Assembly: GCA_963757115.1 (NCBI GenBank)
Contig: CAVWQV010000015.1
Span: forward strand, 248,001 to 312,000
Direction of reading: 5' to 3'
From: CAVWQV01 sp963757115
GTDB taxonomy: Bacteria; Pseudomonadota; Alphaproteobacteria; Acetobacterales; Acetobacteraceae
DNA length: 64,000 nt
The notes under the pieces are model-generated. The model saw only the letters and a program-made list of their open reading frames with translations, did not search any database and was not told where the DNA came from. Both the position numbers and the translations under genes were made by a program. Positions 54,022 through 63,182 of the stretch are shown here, piece by piece (the stretch's first letter is position 1; each line of letters starts with the position of its first letter).

Positions 54022-54803
54022 GCGAAGCTGCGGCAGACCCCCTGCTGCGGGTCGCCAACATCGAAACGTTCTACGGCCCGATCCAGGCCATACGCGGCGT
54101 TACGCTCGACGTTCGGCGTGGGCAGATCGTGACCGTGCTCGGCGCGAACGGCGCCGGCAAGACGACGATCCTCAAGACCATCTCGGGCGTGATGGACCCC
54201 GAGCGCGGCAAGATATCGTTCGCGGGCCGGGACATCGCTGGTCTGTCGCCCGATAGGGTGATGCGCCTCGGCCTTTGCCATTCACCGGAGGGGCGGGAAG
54301 TGTTCCCGTTCCTCAGCGTGCACGACAACCTGATGATGGGCGCCTACGCGCGGCGTGATCGGGACGACGTGGCGCGCGATCTCGAGGCCTGTTTCGGCTA
54401 CTTCCCCCGCCTCAAGGAGCGCGAGCACCAGCGCGCCGGCCTTCTGTCGGGTGGCGAGCAGCAGATGCTGGCGATCAGCCGCGCCCTGATGGGGAATCCC
54501 AAGCTCCTGCTCCTGGACGAGCCTTCGCTCGGCCTGTCGCCGATTTTGGTGACACAGATCTTCGACATCATCTCGCGCATCAATCGCGAGCGTGGGGTGT
54601 CCATCCTGCTGGTCGAGCAGAACGCGCACGTCGCGCTGAAGACCGCCGACTACGGCTATGTGATCGAGGTCGGTCGCATCGTGATGGAGGACACATGCGC
54701 GCGGCTGATGGAGAAAGAGGACATCAAGGAATTCTATCTCGGCCAGAAGGAGGTCGGGGTGCGGGGGCGCCGCCGCTGGAAGCGGAAGAAGCTGTGGCGG
54801 TGA
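54018..54803 (+). CDS. livF: ABC ATPase LivF
   Basis: A 261-residue ATPase: Walker A GANGAGKTT, signature LLSGGEQQML, Walker B LLLLDEPSLGL, VEQNAHVALK. The basic tail (VRGRRRWKRKKLWR) is typical of LivF members coupled to an acyl-CoA synthetase gene. It starts at the GTG overlapping the livG stop (GTGA), and its own stop overlaps the next gene's GTG. Confidence 0.93.
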   Translation: MSEAAADPLLRVANIETFYGPIQAIRGVTLDVRRGQIVTVLGANGAGKTTILKTISGVMDPERGKISFAGRDIAGLSPDRVMRLGLCHSPEGREVFPFLSVHDNLMMGAYARRDRDDVARDLEACFGYFPRLKEREHQRAGLLSGGEQQMLAISRALMGNPKLLLLDEPSLGLSPILVTQIFDIISRINRERGVSILLVEQNAHVALKTADYGYVIEVGRIVMEDTCARLMEKEDIKEFYLGQKEVGVRGRRRWKRKKLWR

Positions 54804-56644
54804 CGGAGCGAGCCGCCGTGCGGCCGGCGGTCCGACAGGATGCGGCGATCGGGCCGAGCATCGCCTCCATGCTCGAGCACCGTGCGCGCACGCGCCCGTC
54901 GCGCACGATCCTGCGGCAGAAGGATCGCGGCATCTGGAAAGAGGTGAGCTGGGCGCAGCTCGCCGCCCGGGCGAGGCAGGCCGGGATGGGGCTGCGCGCC
55001 ATCGGCTTCGGGCCCGGCGACGTCGCCTGCGTGCTGTCGGAAACCAACCCGGAATGGGTCTACGCCGACCTCGGGGCGCTCGGCGTCGGTGGCATCTCGT
55101 CGGGCATCTATCCCACCGACGCGCCGGGACAGGTCGAGCACATCCTGCGCGACAGCGGCGCGCGCGTGGTGTTCGTCGAGAACGAGGAGCAGCTCGACAA
55201 GGCGCTGCAGGTGCGCAGTCGCTGCCCGGCGCTCGAGCGCGTCGTGATATTCGACATGAAGGGTCTGCGCGAGCTGAACGAGCCGGGCTGCGAAAGCTTC
55301 GAAGCTTTCCTGGCGCGCGGGGCCGAGTACGACGCGGCGCACGGGGGCGAATGGGAGCAGCTGGTCGGCGCGGTTTCGGACGGGCAGCTGGCCAACCTCG
55401 TCTATACCTCGGGCACCACGGGCCCCCCGAAGGGCGCCATGCTCACTCACCGCAATATCCTGTTCCAGCTCGTAAACCTCGGGCCGCAACTCGACTTTCG
55501 CGAGGGTGACGAGCGGCTCGCCTTCCTGCCGATGTGCCACGTCGCGGAGCGCGTGGCGGGCCTGTATCAGTCGCTCTACTCGGGGGTGGTCTCGAACTAC
55601 ATCGAGAACGCCGACACCTTGTTCGAGAACCAGCGTGAGGTGCAGCCCACCATCGCGCTCGCCGTCCCGCGCATTTGGGAGAAGATGCAGTCGGCCGTTA
55701 CACTTCGGGCGCGAGATGCGACCTTCGTGCAGCGTCATGCCTATCATTGGGCGATCGGCGCCGGGCTGCGATTGGTGGACGCGCGCCTGTCGGGGCGCGG
55801 TGTGCCGCTAGTCCGACGCCTGGCTTTCTGGGCGGCGCTCCCCATGCTTCGCAACATTCGCCGCGAGCTTGGGCTTGACCGCGTGCGGCGCGCTTATGTC
55901 GGCGCGGCGCCGATCGCGCCCGACCTGATCCGCTGGTATCTCGCGCTCGGGATCGACATGCTGGAAGTGTACGGCATGACGGAGTGCTGCGGCGTCGCGA
56001 CCGCGATGCCGGCTACCGCGATCCGCCCCGGCTGGGTAGGCAAACCGTGCCCGCATACCGAGCTCGCCTTCTCGGCCGAAGGCGAGATCCTGCTGCGCGG
56101 CGAGCACATATTCAGCGGCTACTGGAGCAATCCGGAGAAGACCGCGGACGCGCTCAGGGACGGGTGGCTCCATACAGGCGACGTCGGCCGCGCCGACGAC
56201 GGCTACGTGCGTGTCACCGATCGCATGAAGGACATCATCATAACGGCGGGTGGGAAAAACGTCACCCCGTCCGCGATCGAGAACGAACTCAAGTTCAGCC
56301 CTTACATCGCGGACGCGATCGTGATCGGCGACCGGCGCAAGTTTCTCTCCTGTCTGGTGATGATCGACCACGAGAATGTGGAAAAGTGGGCGCAGGACCA
56401 GGCCGTCCCGTTCTCCAACTTCGCGAGCCTGACGCGCGCAGAGCCGGTGTTGCGGCTGATCGGGGCAGAGGTCGAGCGGGTGAATGCCAAGTTCGCGCGC
56501 GTGGAGCAGGTGAAGGCATTTCGTCTGATCGAGCAGAAGCTGGAGGCCGAAGATCCGGAACTGACGCCGACGCTGAAGCTGAAGCGTGCGTTCGTGAACA
56601 AGAAGTATAGCGAACTGATTGAGACAATGTATGCGGACGCATGA
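54800..56644 (+). CDS. Long-chain-type AMP-dependent acyl-CoA synthetase (FadD-like)
   Basis: A 614-residue ANL enzyme: LVYTSGTTGPPKGAMLTHRN (P-loop), FLPMCHVAERV, EVYGMTECCGVA, GWLHTGDVGR, VTDRMKDIIITAGGKNVTPSAIEN (hinge and A8) and the C-terminal ELTPTLKLKRA lysine. This is the AMP-binding enzyme found inside many Liv-type ABC operons of alphaproteobacteria, where it probably activates the imported acid with CoA. GTG 54800 overlaps the livF stop. Confidence 0.92.
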   Translation: MTERAAVRPAVRQDAAIGPSIASMLEHRARTRPSRTILRQKDRGIWKEVSWAQLAARARQAGMGLRAIGFGPGDVACVLSETNPEWVYADLGALGVGGISSGIYPTDAPGQVEHILRDSGARVVFVENEEQLDKALQVRSRCPALERVVIFDMKGLRELNEPGCESFEAFLARGAEYDAAHGGEWEQLVGAVSDGQLANLVYTSGTTGPPKGAMLTHRNILFQLVNLGPQLDFREGDERLAFLPMCHVAERVAGLYQSLYSGVVSNYIENADTLFENQREVQPTIALAVPRIWEKMQSAVTLRARDATFVQRHAYHWAIGAGLRLVDARLSGRGVPLVRRLAFWAALPMLRNIRRELGLDRVRRAYVGAAPIAPDLIRWYLALGIDMLEVYGMTECCGVATAMPATAIRPGWVGKPCPHTELAFSAEGEILLRGEHIFSGYWSNPEKTADALRDGWLHTGDVGRADDGYVRVTDRMKDIIITAGGKNVTPSAIENELKFSPYIADAIVIGDRRKFLSCLVMIDHENVEKWAQDQAVPFSNFASLTRAEPVLRLIGAEVERVNAKFARVEQVKAFRLIEQKLEAEDPELTPTLKLKRAFVNKKYSELIETMYADA

Positions 56645-56725
56645 CGGTTCGGCAGCACGTCGTTGGCGCCCCGGATCAGAGCCGGCCGTAACGATAATGA
56701 CAATGGCGAGGAGGGAATCAAGCAA

Positions 56726-57895
56726 ATGCGTCGTTGGCTGATGGCCGCTGTTGCGGCGATGGCGTCCGGGTCGGCCGCGCTTGCGGCTGAACCGACGCGC
56801 GGTGTGACTGCCAGCGAGATCGTGGTCGGAACCTACACCGACCTTTCGGGCGTCACTGCGATGTGGGGGGTGAACAACTCCAACGCGCTCCGCATGGCGT
56901 TCGACGAGATCAACGCCAAGGGCGGCATCAACGGGCGCAAGATTAAATACATTGTCGAGGACAACCAGTACAACGTCCCGCGCTCGGTACAGGCCGCCAA
57001 CAAGCTGATCAACCGCGACAACGTGTTCCTGTTGATTGCCAACGACGGCACACCGATGAACGACGCGGTGATGCCCGAGCAGCTTGAAAAGGGCGTCCCG
57101 AACATGTTTCCGCTGACCTCCGCACGGTCGATGTTCGAGCCGTACAACCGTCTCAAGTTCGGGCTCTACGCATCGTATTACGACCAGATGCGCGCCGGCG
57201 TGAAGAAGGTGATGGAGGACGAGAAGCCGAAGGTGGTGTGCGCGCTGTGGCAGGACACGGATTTCGGCCGCGACGTGATGGCGGGCGTCCGCGATCAGCT
57301 TAAAGCCATGAACGTGACGCTGGCCGCAGAGGCTGCGCACCGGCCGACTGACACCGATTTCAGCGCGTCGGTGACCAAGATGCACGACGCGAAATGCGAG
57401 TTCGTGTTCCTCGCCACCATCGTGCGCGATACCAATCTGATCATCTCCGATGCCCGGACCAACGGCTGGAAGGTGCCAATGATGGGGCCGGCATCCACCT
57501 ACGACGTCAACGTCGCGAGTGTGCCGGGCGATGCGAACGAGGGGCTCCGGGCAATGACGCCGGCGCTCTACGTCTACCCCGACGACCCGCGCCCCGACAT
57601 CCAGGCGTTTGTGAAAGCCTACAAGGCGCGGTTCGGCCGAGACCCTAACTGGGCGGCGGAGCTTGGCTACTCGGCCGCGTATTTGCTTGCCGAGGGCCTG
57701 AAGCGCGCCGGTCCGGAATTGACCCTCGACAGCTTCATTGGCGGCATGGAGAGCATCAAGGACTATCACGACATGTTCGGCGCGCCTCCCATTAGCTACG
57801 GGCCAGGCGTCCGGGTCGGCAGCCACAAATCCTACATGGTGGCGGTGCACAATGGCCGGTGGGAACCGGTGACCAAGGAGCCGATTGGCTACTGA
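56726..57895 (+). CDS. ABC transporter substrate-binding protein (LivK-like, Peripla_BP_6)
   Basis: A 389-residue periplasmic protein. The signal peptide is MRRWLMAAVAAMASGSAALAA; the mature part begins GVTASEIVVGTYTDLSG and has FDEINAKGGINGRKIKYIVEDNQYNVPRSV, VCALWQDTDFGRDVMAG and ELGYSAAYLLAEGLKRAG. It should deliver the ligand to LivHM. ATG 56726 follows GAGGAGGGA at 10 bases; the upstream ATG-like start at 56663 is rejected because it hides the signal. Confidence 0.9.
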   Translation: MRRWLMAAVAAMASGSAALAAEPTRGVTASEIVVGTYTDLSGVTAMWGVNNSNALRMAFDEINAKGGINGRKIKYIVEDNQYNVPRSVQAANKLINRDNVFLLIANDGTPMNDAVMPEQLEKGVPNMFPLTSARSMFEPYNRLKFGLYASYYDQMRAGVKKVMEDEKPKVVCALWQDTDFGRDVMAGVRDQLKAMNVTLAAEAAHRPTDTDFSASVTKMHDAKCEFVFLATIVRDTNLIISDARTNGWKVPMMGPASTYDVNVASVPGDANEGLRAMTPALYVYPDDPRPDIQAFVKAYKARFGRDPNWAAELGYSAAYLLAEGLKRAGPELTLDSFIGGMESIKDYHDMFGAPPISYGPGVRVGSHKSYMVAVHNGRWEPVTKEPIGY

Positions 57896-57991
57896 CCGGC
57901 GAAACCGGCCGGCGCGCGCCCATCGAGGCCAGTCATGCAACCTCCGGCTAATTGGCCTGTTGAATCAAGTCGAAACAAAGGAGTTTGAGGC

Positions 57992-58261
57992 ATGAGGGAC
58001 CAGTTGGAAGGCGGCGCTCAGGAGTTTGGCGGCCGAGTGAAGGACGCGGTCGGCGGCCTAACCGGTGACTCGAAGACGCAGGCGGAAGGCAAGTACGATC
58101 AAGTGGCCGGGCAGGTTCAGCAGAAGTACGGCCAGGCCAAGGACGCGGCGAGCGACGGGTTAGAGACCCTGAGCGAGCAGGTACGGCAGCAGCCCGTGAT
58201 GGCATTGCTGGTTGCAGGCGCCATCGGTTGGATCATTGGCCGGATCGGCCGCGCTCTATAA
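57992..58261 (+). CDS. CsbD family stress protein with C-terminal membrane segment
   Basis: An 89-residue protein. It is CsbD-like at the N-terminus (EFGGRVKDAVGGLTGDSKTQAEGKYDQVAGQVQQKYGQAKD) with a C-terminal glycine-zipper helix (VMALLVAGAIGWIIGRIGRAL). CsbD proteins are induced in general stress; in alphaproteobacteria they often depend on the EcfG sigma factor, but no clear EcfG promoter was found just upstream. AAAGGAG precedes the ATG. Confidence 0.9.
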   Translation: MRDQLEGGAQEFGGRVKDAVGGLTGDSKTQAEGKYDQVAGQVQQKYGQAKDAASDGLETLSEQVRQQPVMALLVAGAIGWIIGRIGRAL

Positions 58262-58267
58262 TTAAAA

Positions 58268-58305
58268 GGGGCGAGCGTTCCCAAAACTGGAGCGCTCGCC
58301 CGTTC
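58268..58305 (+). terminator. Hairpin after csbD
   Basis: GGGCGAGCG (58269-58277) and CGCTCGCCC (58293-58301) form a perfect 9-bp GC-rich stem with a 15-base loop, 8 bases after the csbD stop. Only a short T pair follows, so termination is likely but not classical. Confidence 0.6.
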
Positions 58306-58439
58306 CTGCATGGGTGGCTTACGCCCGCGGCGGATGTATCTTGGGGGATCGTCGCCAACTCGCACAGTCAAGTGGCCGGGGTCACAGCACGCCAGTGGCC
58401 GTTGCGGCATGGTCGTTTGACGCGAGAAGGTAAAGAGGC

Positions 58440-59096
58440 ATGTTTCAGAATTCTGTTAGCCGGCGAGACGCTCTCCGCTTCGGCCTTTTTGGGTTGGCTG
58501 CGGCACCACTGCTCGGCCGTAGGGCCTATGCGGATGGTTTGGCGTCGGCGGGATCGCCTGCGGCGGCGGTCCAGTCCTTCAACGCCGGCCTTCTGGGGGT
58601 AATGAAGGCAGGAGCCTCAACCCCCTTTGCCCGGCGCTATGCCATGTTGCAGCCGACGGTGGACCGGACGTTCGATCTTGACGCCATTCTCCGCGTCTCG
58701 GTCGGCCCGCACTGGGCGACCATGGCGCCGCAGCAGCAGGCTACGCTTTCCGCCGCCTTCCGCCGCTACACGGTTGCCAATTTCGTCGCCAATTTCGACA
58801 GCTACAAGGGCCAGACAATCGAAACCCTCCCCGGCCAGCAAAGCCTGCCGAACGGCGATCAGGTGGTCGCGACCCGGATCGTGTCCCCGAACGATACGCC
58901 CGTCGTGCTGTCTTATGTCTTGCGGCAGACGCCGGCGGGTTGGAAGGTGGTGGACGTGCTGGCCGAGGGCTCCATCAGCCGGGTCGCGACGCAGCGCTCG
59001 GATTTCCGTAGCCTGCTCAGCAACGGCGGTGGCCCGGCCCTGACCGCAAGCCTGGAGAACAAGGTGTCAGCCCTGTCGGGTGGCAGCCTAGCCTGA
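58440..59096 (+). CDS. MlaC/Ttg2D-family phospholipid-binding protein (HpnM-like)
   Basis: A 218-residue periplasmic protein with a Tat-type signal (SRRDALRFGLFGLAAAPLLG). MlaC fold: VDRTFDLDAILRVSVGPHW, AAFRRYTVANFVANFDSYKGQ, and GWKVVDVLAEGSISRVATQRSDFRSLL. HpnM members sit in hopanoid clusters; others carry phospholipids between membranes. No Mla ABC genes or hopanoid genes are here, so the precise role is open. Confidence 0.87.
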   Translation: MFQNSVSRRDALRFGLFGLAAAPLLGRRAYADGLASAGSPAAAVQSFNAGLLGVMKAGASTPFARRYAMLQPTVDRTFDLDAILRVSVGPHWATMAPQQQATLSAAFRRYTVANFVANFDSYKGQTIETLPGQQSLPNGDQVVATRIVSPNDTPVVLSYVLRQTPAGWKVVDVLAEGSISRVATQRSDFRSLLSNGGGPALTASLENKVSALSGGSLA

Positions 59097-59189
59097 CCGG
59101 GGAAGATATCCTCCTGGGACGGCTAAGCTGGTGTTTTTTGGGCCATAGCTGGGAAGCGCGCGGCGGCATGGAGCGTTAGCGCATCGCCC

Positions 59190-60293
59190 ATGACGACCTT
59201 TACCACCGCTGCCGAGGAGCAGGCCGCGCCGGATCTTGCTGATCCGGTGGCGGCGGCTCGCGCGGCGAAACTGCGCTACGTCACCGACCGCTCTCCCGGC
59301 ATTACGCGGCGGCCCGCCGAAAACGGCTTCGCCTACTTCAATCCGGATGGCTCGCGGGTGACCGATGAGACTGTGCTTGCACGAATCCGTAAGCTCGCGA
59401 TCCCGCCCGCTTATAAGGATGTCTGGATCAGCCGGATCCCGAATGGTCATTTGCAAGCCGTCGGTCGGGACGCGCGCGGGCGCAAGCAGTATCGCTATCA
59501 CGCGCGCTGGCGGGTGATCCGCGACGAAACGAAATACAGCCGCATGCTCCAGTTCGGCCGGCTGTTGCCCCGCATTCGCGAACGTGTGGCAGCTGACTTG
59601 TCACGGCCCGGCTTGCCGCGCGAGAAGGTCTTGGCCGCTCTGGTGCGGCTTCTCGAAACCACTCTCGCCCGCGTCGGGAACGAAGAGTACGCGCGGACAA
59701 ACCGGAGTTTTGGACTGACCACGCTCCGGAACCGGCATGTGAAGATCGCGGGAAGCCATCTCACCTTCGACTTTCGGGGCAAGCACGGTATCCAGCACCA
59801 CATCGATCTGGCCGACCGGAAACTCGCGCGGATTGTACAGCGCTGCCGCGACCTCCCGGGTCAGGATCTGTTTCAATACCTCGACGAGGAGGGCACGCCG
59901 CACGGGATCGGGTCGGAGGACGTGAACGACTATCTTCACGCGATCTCCGGCGAGGACATCACGGCCAAGGATTTCCGCACCTGGGCCGCGACCAACCTCG
60001 CCGCGCTTGCCCTGCGGGAACTTGAGGTGTTCGACACGCAGGCGAAGGCCAAGAAAAACGTCGTGCGCGCGGTCGAGGCCGTGGCGAAGATGCTCGGCAA
60101 CACGCCGTCGATTTGCCGCAAGTGCTACATCCATCCGGCGATCTTCGACGGCTATCTCGATGGCAGCCTGCTCGACGGATTGAAGGCGAGGGCAGAACAG
60201 GTGCTCGAAGGAGAGCAGCCCGGCCTCACGGCGGAGGAGATTGCCGTGACGGCGTTCCTCGAAAAACGGCTTGCGGAAGTAGCGACGGCCTAG
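59190..60293 (+). CDS. DNA topoisomerase IB (bacterial)
   Basis: A 367-residue type IB topoisomerase of the poxvirus-like bacterial group. The N-domain has PAYKDVWISRIPNGHLQAVGRDARGRKQYRYHARWR. Catalytic-domain motifs are TTLRNRHVKI, DFRGKHGIQHH, AKDFRTWAATNLAALAL and TPSICRKCYIHPAIF, with the nucleophilic Tyr in CYIHP. It relaxes supercoils through a 3'-phosphotyrosyl link. An isolated gene, common in soil bacteria. Confidence 0.92.
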   Translation: MTTFTTAAEEQAAPDLADPVAAARAAKLRYVTDRSPGITRRPAENGFAYFNPDGSRVTDETVLARIRKLAIPPAYKDVWISRIPNGHLQAVGRDARGRKQYRYHARWRVIRDETKYSRMLQFGRLLPRIRERVAADLSRPGLPREKVLAALVRLLETTLARVGNEEYARTNRSFGLTTLRNRHVKIAGSHLTFDFRGKHGIQHHIDLADRKLARIVQRCRDLPGQDLFQYLDEEGTPHGIGSEDVNDYLHAISGEDITAKDFRTWAATNLAALALRELEVFDTQAKAKKNVVRAVEAVAKMLGNTPSICRKCYIHPAIFDGYLDGSLLDGLKARAEQVLEGEQPGLTAEEIAVTAFLEKRLAEVATA

Positions 60294-60373
60294 CTTCGCA
60301 ACCACCACTGTCTGCTTGACGAGGTGTTCCACATCGCCGCCCCGAGCGATACCGTGCCCCCCGCAAGGGCGAG

Positions 60374-61763
60374 GTGGGGCGGGTGCTTGCGAGACGCGCA
60401 CTGGGTTCGATCTGGGCGGACGCCGGACTGCCGGCCGAGCACCTTGAACTCCTCGAACTGACTGGGACCGACCCGGTCCTGCCGTCCTCGTTCGCCGTCG
60501 GAGCCGCCGTCCAGGCCAGCATCGCCGCGTCGGCGCTTGCCGCGTCCGTGTTCTGGTCTTGGCGCACCGGCGAGGAGCAACGTGTGGCCGTGGACATGCG
60601 TCACGCGGCCGCCGAGGCCCGCTCCGAGCGCTATATCCGCTTGGAGGGTCAGGAACCGGCCGAACCCTGGGATCGCATCGCGGGCACCTACCGTTGCGGG
60701 GACGGTGGTTGGGTCCGGCTGCACACGAACTTTCCCCACCACCGGGAAGGCGTGCTCCGGCTGCTCGGCTGCGAATACGAGCGCGAGGCGGTGGCGCGCA
60801 AGCTCGAGGGCTGGACGGCGCAGGCGCTGGAGGACCGGCTCGCGGAGGCAGGGCTGGTCGGCTCGCGGATGCGCAGCTTCGAAGAGTGGGATGTCCACCC
60901 GCACAGCACGGCGCTGGCTTCCCAACCGCTCGTCGGCATCGAGAAGATCGGTGCAGCGCCTCCGCGCGTGCCGACTAGCGGCGGCCCGGCCACTTTCGGG
61001 CATCCGGGTGCTGGAGATGACCCGGGTGATCGCCGGACCCGTATGCGGCCGGACGCTCGCCGCGCATGGGGCTGACGTGCTGCATGTCTCCGCGCCGCAT
61101 CTGCCGTTCATGGCTGTCGAGGATACCGGACGAGGCAAGCTGTCCGCGCAACTCGACCTGCGCGAGCCGGCGTCCCGGAACACCTTGCGGCATCTGCTGC
61201 GCGAGGCCGACATTTTCGTCGAGGGATATCGGCCGGGAGGATTGCGCGCGCTCGGCTTCGGACCGGAGGAGGCGGCAGCGCTCCGGCCCGGCCTCGTCTA
61301 CGTCTCACTGTCGGCCTATGGCCACCAAGGCCCTTGGTCCGAGCGGCGAGGCTTCGACAGCTTGGTGCAGACCGCAACTGGCTTTAATGCCGCAGAAGCC
61401 GAGGCGGCCGGTGTCGCGGAGCCGAAGCCGCTCCCCGCGCAGGTGCTGGATCATGCGTCTGGCTATCTGATGGCGTTCGGCGCACTCGCCGCCATGCGGC
61501 GGCAGTTGGTCGAGGGCGGAAGCTGGCTCGTGCGGGTGTCCCTGGCGCGCACCGGGCACTGGCTCCGAACCCTCGGGCGCGTCCCCGCCGGACTTGCGGC
61601 CCCGGAGATGCATTTATCGGAGATCCCCGACCTCCTCGAGCGATCTCCATCGGGCTTCGGCCCCCTGACTGCGATGCGGCACGCGGCGCAACTGGAAAGA
61701 ACACCCGTACGCTGGGACCGCCCGGCCGTCCCGCTCGGCACCCACCCGGCCCGTTGGCCGTAA
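60374..61763 (+). pseudogene. CaiB/BaiF-type CoA transferase, single-base frameshift
   Basis: Class III CoA transferase of about 462 residues. The first frame has ALGSIWADAGLPAEHLELL, PSSFAVGAAVQASIAASALA and VAVDMRHAAAEARSERY. The second has GIRVLEMTRVIAGPVCGRTLAAHGADVLHV, KLSAQLDLREPAS, FVEGYRPGGL and LVYVSLSAYGHQGPWSERRGFDSLVQTATG. The frame breaks at CCC 60985-60987; dropping one C gives SGGRPLSGIRVLEMT. The start is GTG 60374 or 60383. The transferred acyl group is unknown; the catalytic Asp of the family is expected in the DMRH region or later and cannot be assigned. Confidence 0.85.
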
Positions 61764-61865
61764 AGCCACGGCGGGGTCGGTCGGTCGCTGGCGCCGACAC
61801 GCAAAGGTGTGTAACGTTCTCGCGCCCGAACGAGCTCGACAACAAGGGCACAAGGGGAAACGAGA

Positions 61866-63144
61866 ATGGTTGAAATCAGCAGGCGCGACGCCGGTACTCG
61901 GCGCCGCGGCCTCGGCCGTCGTGTTGGGAGCATCGGGGCGGGCCGGTGCCGAGAGTGGCAGCCCGGCGAACCCGGCTGCGGTCGACGCGGCCTTGCAGCA
62001 CATGGCGCAGGCGAAGCAGATCCCGGGGATCGTCATTCTGTCAGCAACGGACAAGCGCGTCATCCACCAGGGTGCGTTCGGAAAGCGTAGTCTCGCCCCG
62101 GGTGGCGCCGACATGACGATGGACTCGGTGTTCTGGATCGCCTCCATGACGAAGGCGATTACGTCGACTGCCGCCATGCAGCAGGTGGAGCAGGGCAAGC
62201 TCAGTCTTGACCAGCCTATCAGCGGCGTGCTGCCCGAACTCGCCGATGTGCAGGTGTTAGAGGGCTTCGACCAATCCGGGGCTCCCAAGCTTCGTCCGGC
62301 GAAGCGGCCGATCACGCTGCGCCAGCTACTGACCCATACGGCGGGCTTCACCTACGACATCTGGAATGCAAACACCGGACGCTATGAGAAGTCGGCCAAG
62401 CTTCCCAGCCTGATCAGCTGCAAGAATGACGCGCTCCGCACTCCGCTCGCCTTCGACCCGGGCGACCGCTGGGAATATGGGATCAATATCGACTGGGCGG
62501 GTAAAGCGGTCGAGCGCGTAAGCGGCCAGAAGCTCGGCGTGTATTTCCGCGAGCACATCTTCGGCCCGCTCGGCATGAGCGACACTGTCTTCAAGCTCGG
62601 CCCGTCGCAGCGCGCGCGGCTGGTCCAGATGCACGCACGTCTTCCGGACGGCTCCCTCAAGCCGATCGAGTTCGAGATGCCGCAGGATCCTGAATTCGAG
62701 ATGGGCGGTGGCGGGCTTTATTCGACCGCGTCTGATTACATGAGGTTCTGCCAACTCTTCCTGCACGAGGGTCGGGCCGAGGGCGGCACCCCGGTGTTGC
62801 GCCCGGAGACGGTGGCACTGATGAGCCAGAACCAGATGGGAACCATCAATGTTGCGATGCTCAAGTCGGTGGACCAGGCTAGCTCGCTCGATGCCGAGTT
62901 TTTTCCTGGGATGGCCAAAAAGTGGAGCACGGCCTTCATGATCAATTCGGCGGAGGCCCCCACCGGGCGCAGTGCGGGTAGCTTGGCCTGGGCCGGCCTG
63001 GGCAATACTTACTTCTGGATCGATCCCAAGCGCCGCGTCGCCGGCGTGATCCTGATGCAGCTGCTCCCCTTTGCGGATACCACTGCTCTGGACGCCTTCG
63101 CCGGGTTCGAGAGCTCAACCTATAAGGTGCTGGAAGCCGCCTGA
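61866..63144 (+). CDS. Class C beta-lactamase-family serine hydrolase, N-terminal frameshift
   Basis: Periplasmic serine hydrolase. The catalytic S-x-x-K is IASMTKAIT, the Tyr motif is YGINIDW (Y-x-N), with LRQLLTHTAGFTYDIW and the late GLGNTYFWIDPKRRVAGVILMQ. It probably acts as an esterase or on D-amino peptides. The ATG at 61866 has AGGGGAAACG upstream and begins MVEISRRD; dropping one C at 61891-61892 gives SRRDAVLGAAASAVV, a proper twin-arginine signal, and 425 residues. The unbroken frame would instead start at 61807 with a nonsensical leader. Confidence 0.85.
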
Positions 63145-63182
63145 AGGGACACTGCCTGACCGGCCTGCGCGGGACAGCTAGG

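Noticed and set aside
55808..57940. A 710-codon open frame on the minus strand opposite the acyl-CoA synthetase and binding-protein genes
   Set aside because: It is antisense to two clearly coding genes, is rich in His/Arg/Ala/Val typical of reverse-strand shadow frames in GC-rich DNA, has no recognisable domain and spans a gene boundary.
57896..57991. EcfG-type stress promoter upstream of csbD
   Set aside because: A GGAAC occurs near 57858 inside the preceding gene, but the -10 spacing shows CGATT rather than CGTT, so the match is not good enough to call.
60297..60370. LLDEVFHIAAPSDT frame upstream of the CaiB-type gene as a missing N-terminus
   Set aside because: Joining it would need a base deletion, opposite to all other sites, and homologues start near the ALGSIWADAGLP segment, so it is probably non-coding.
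1407..63144. Programmed ribosomal frameshifting as the cause of the split genes
   Set aside because: The sites share no slippery sequence, stop context or gene class, and homologues of these families are read in a single frame. A common technical cause explains them more simply.
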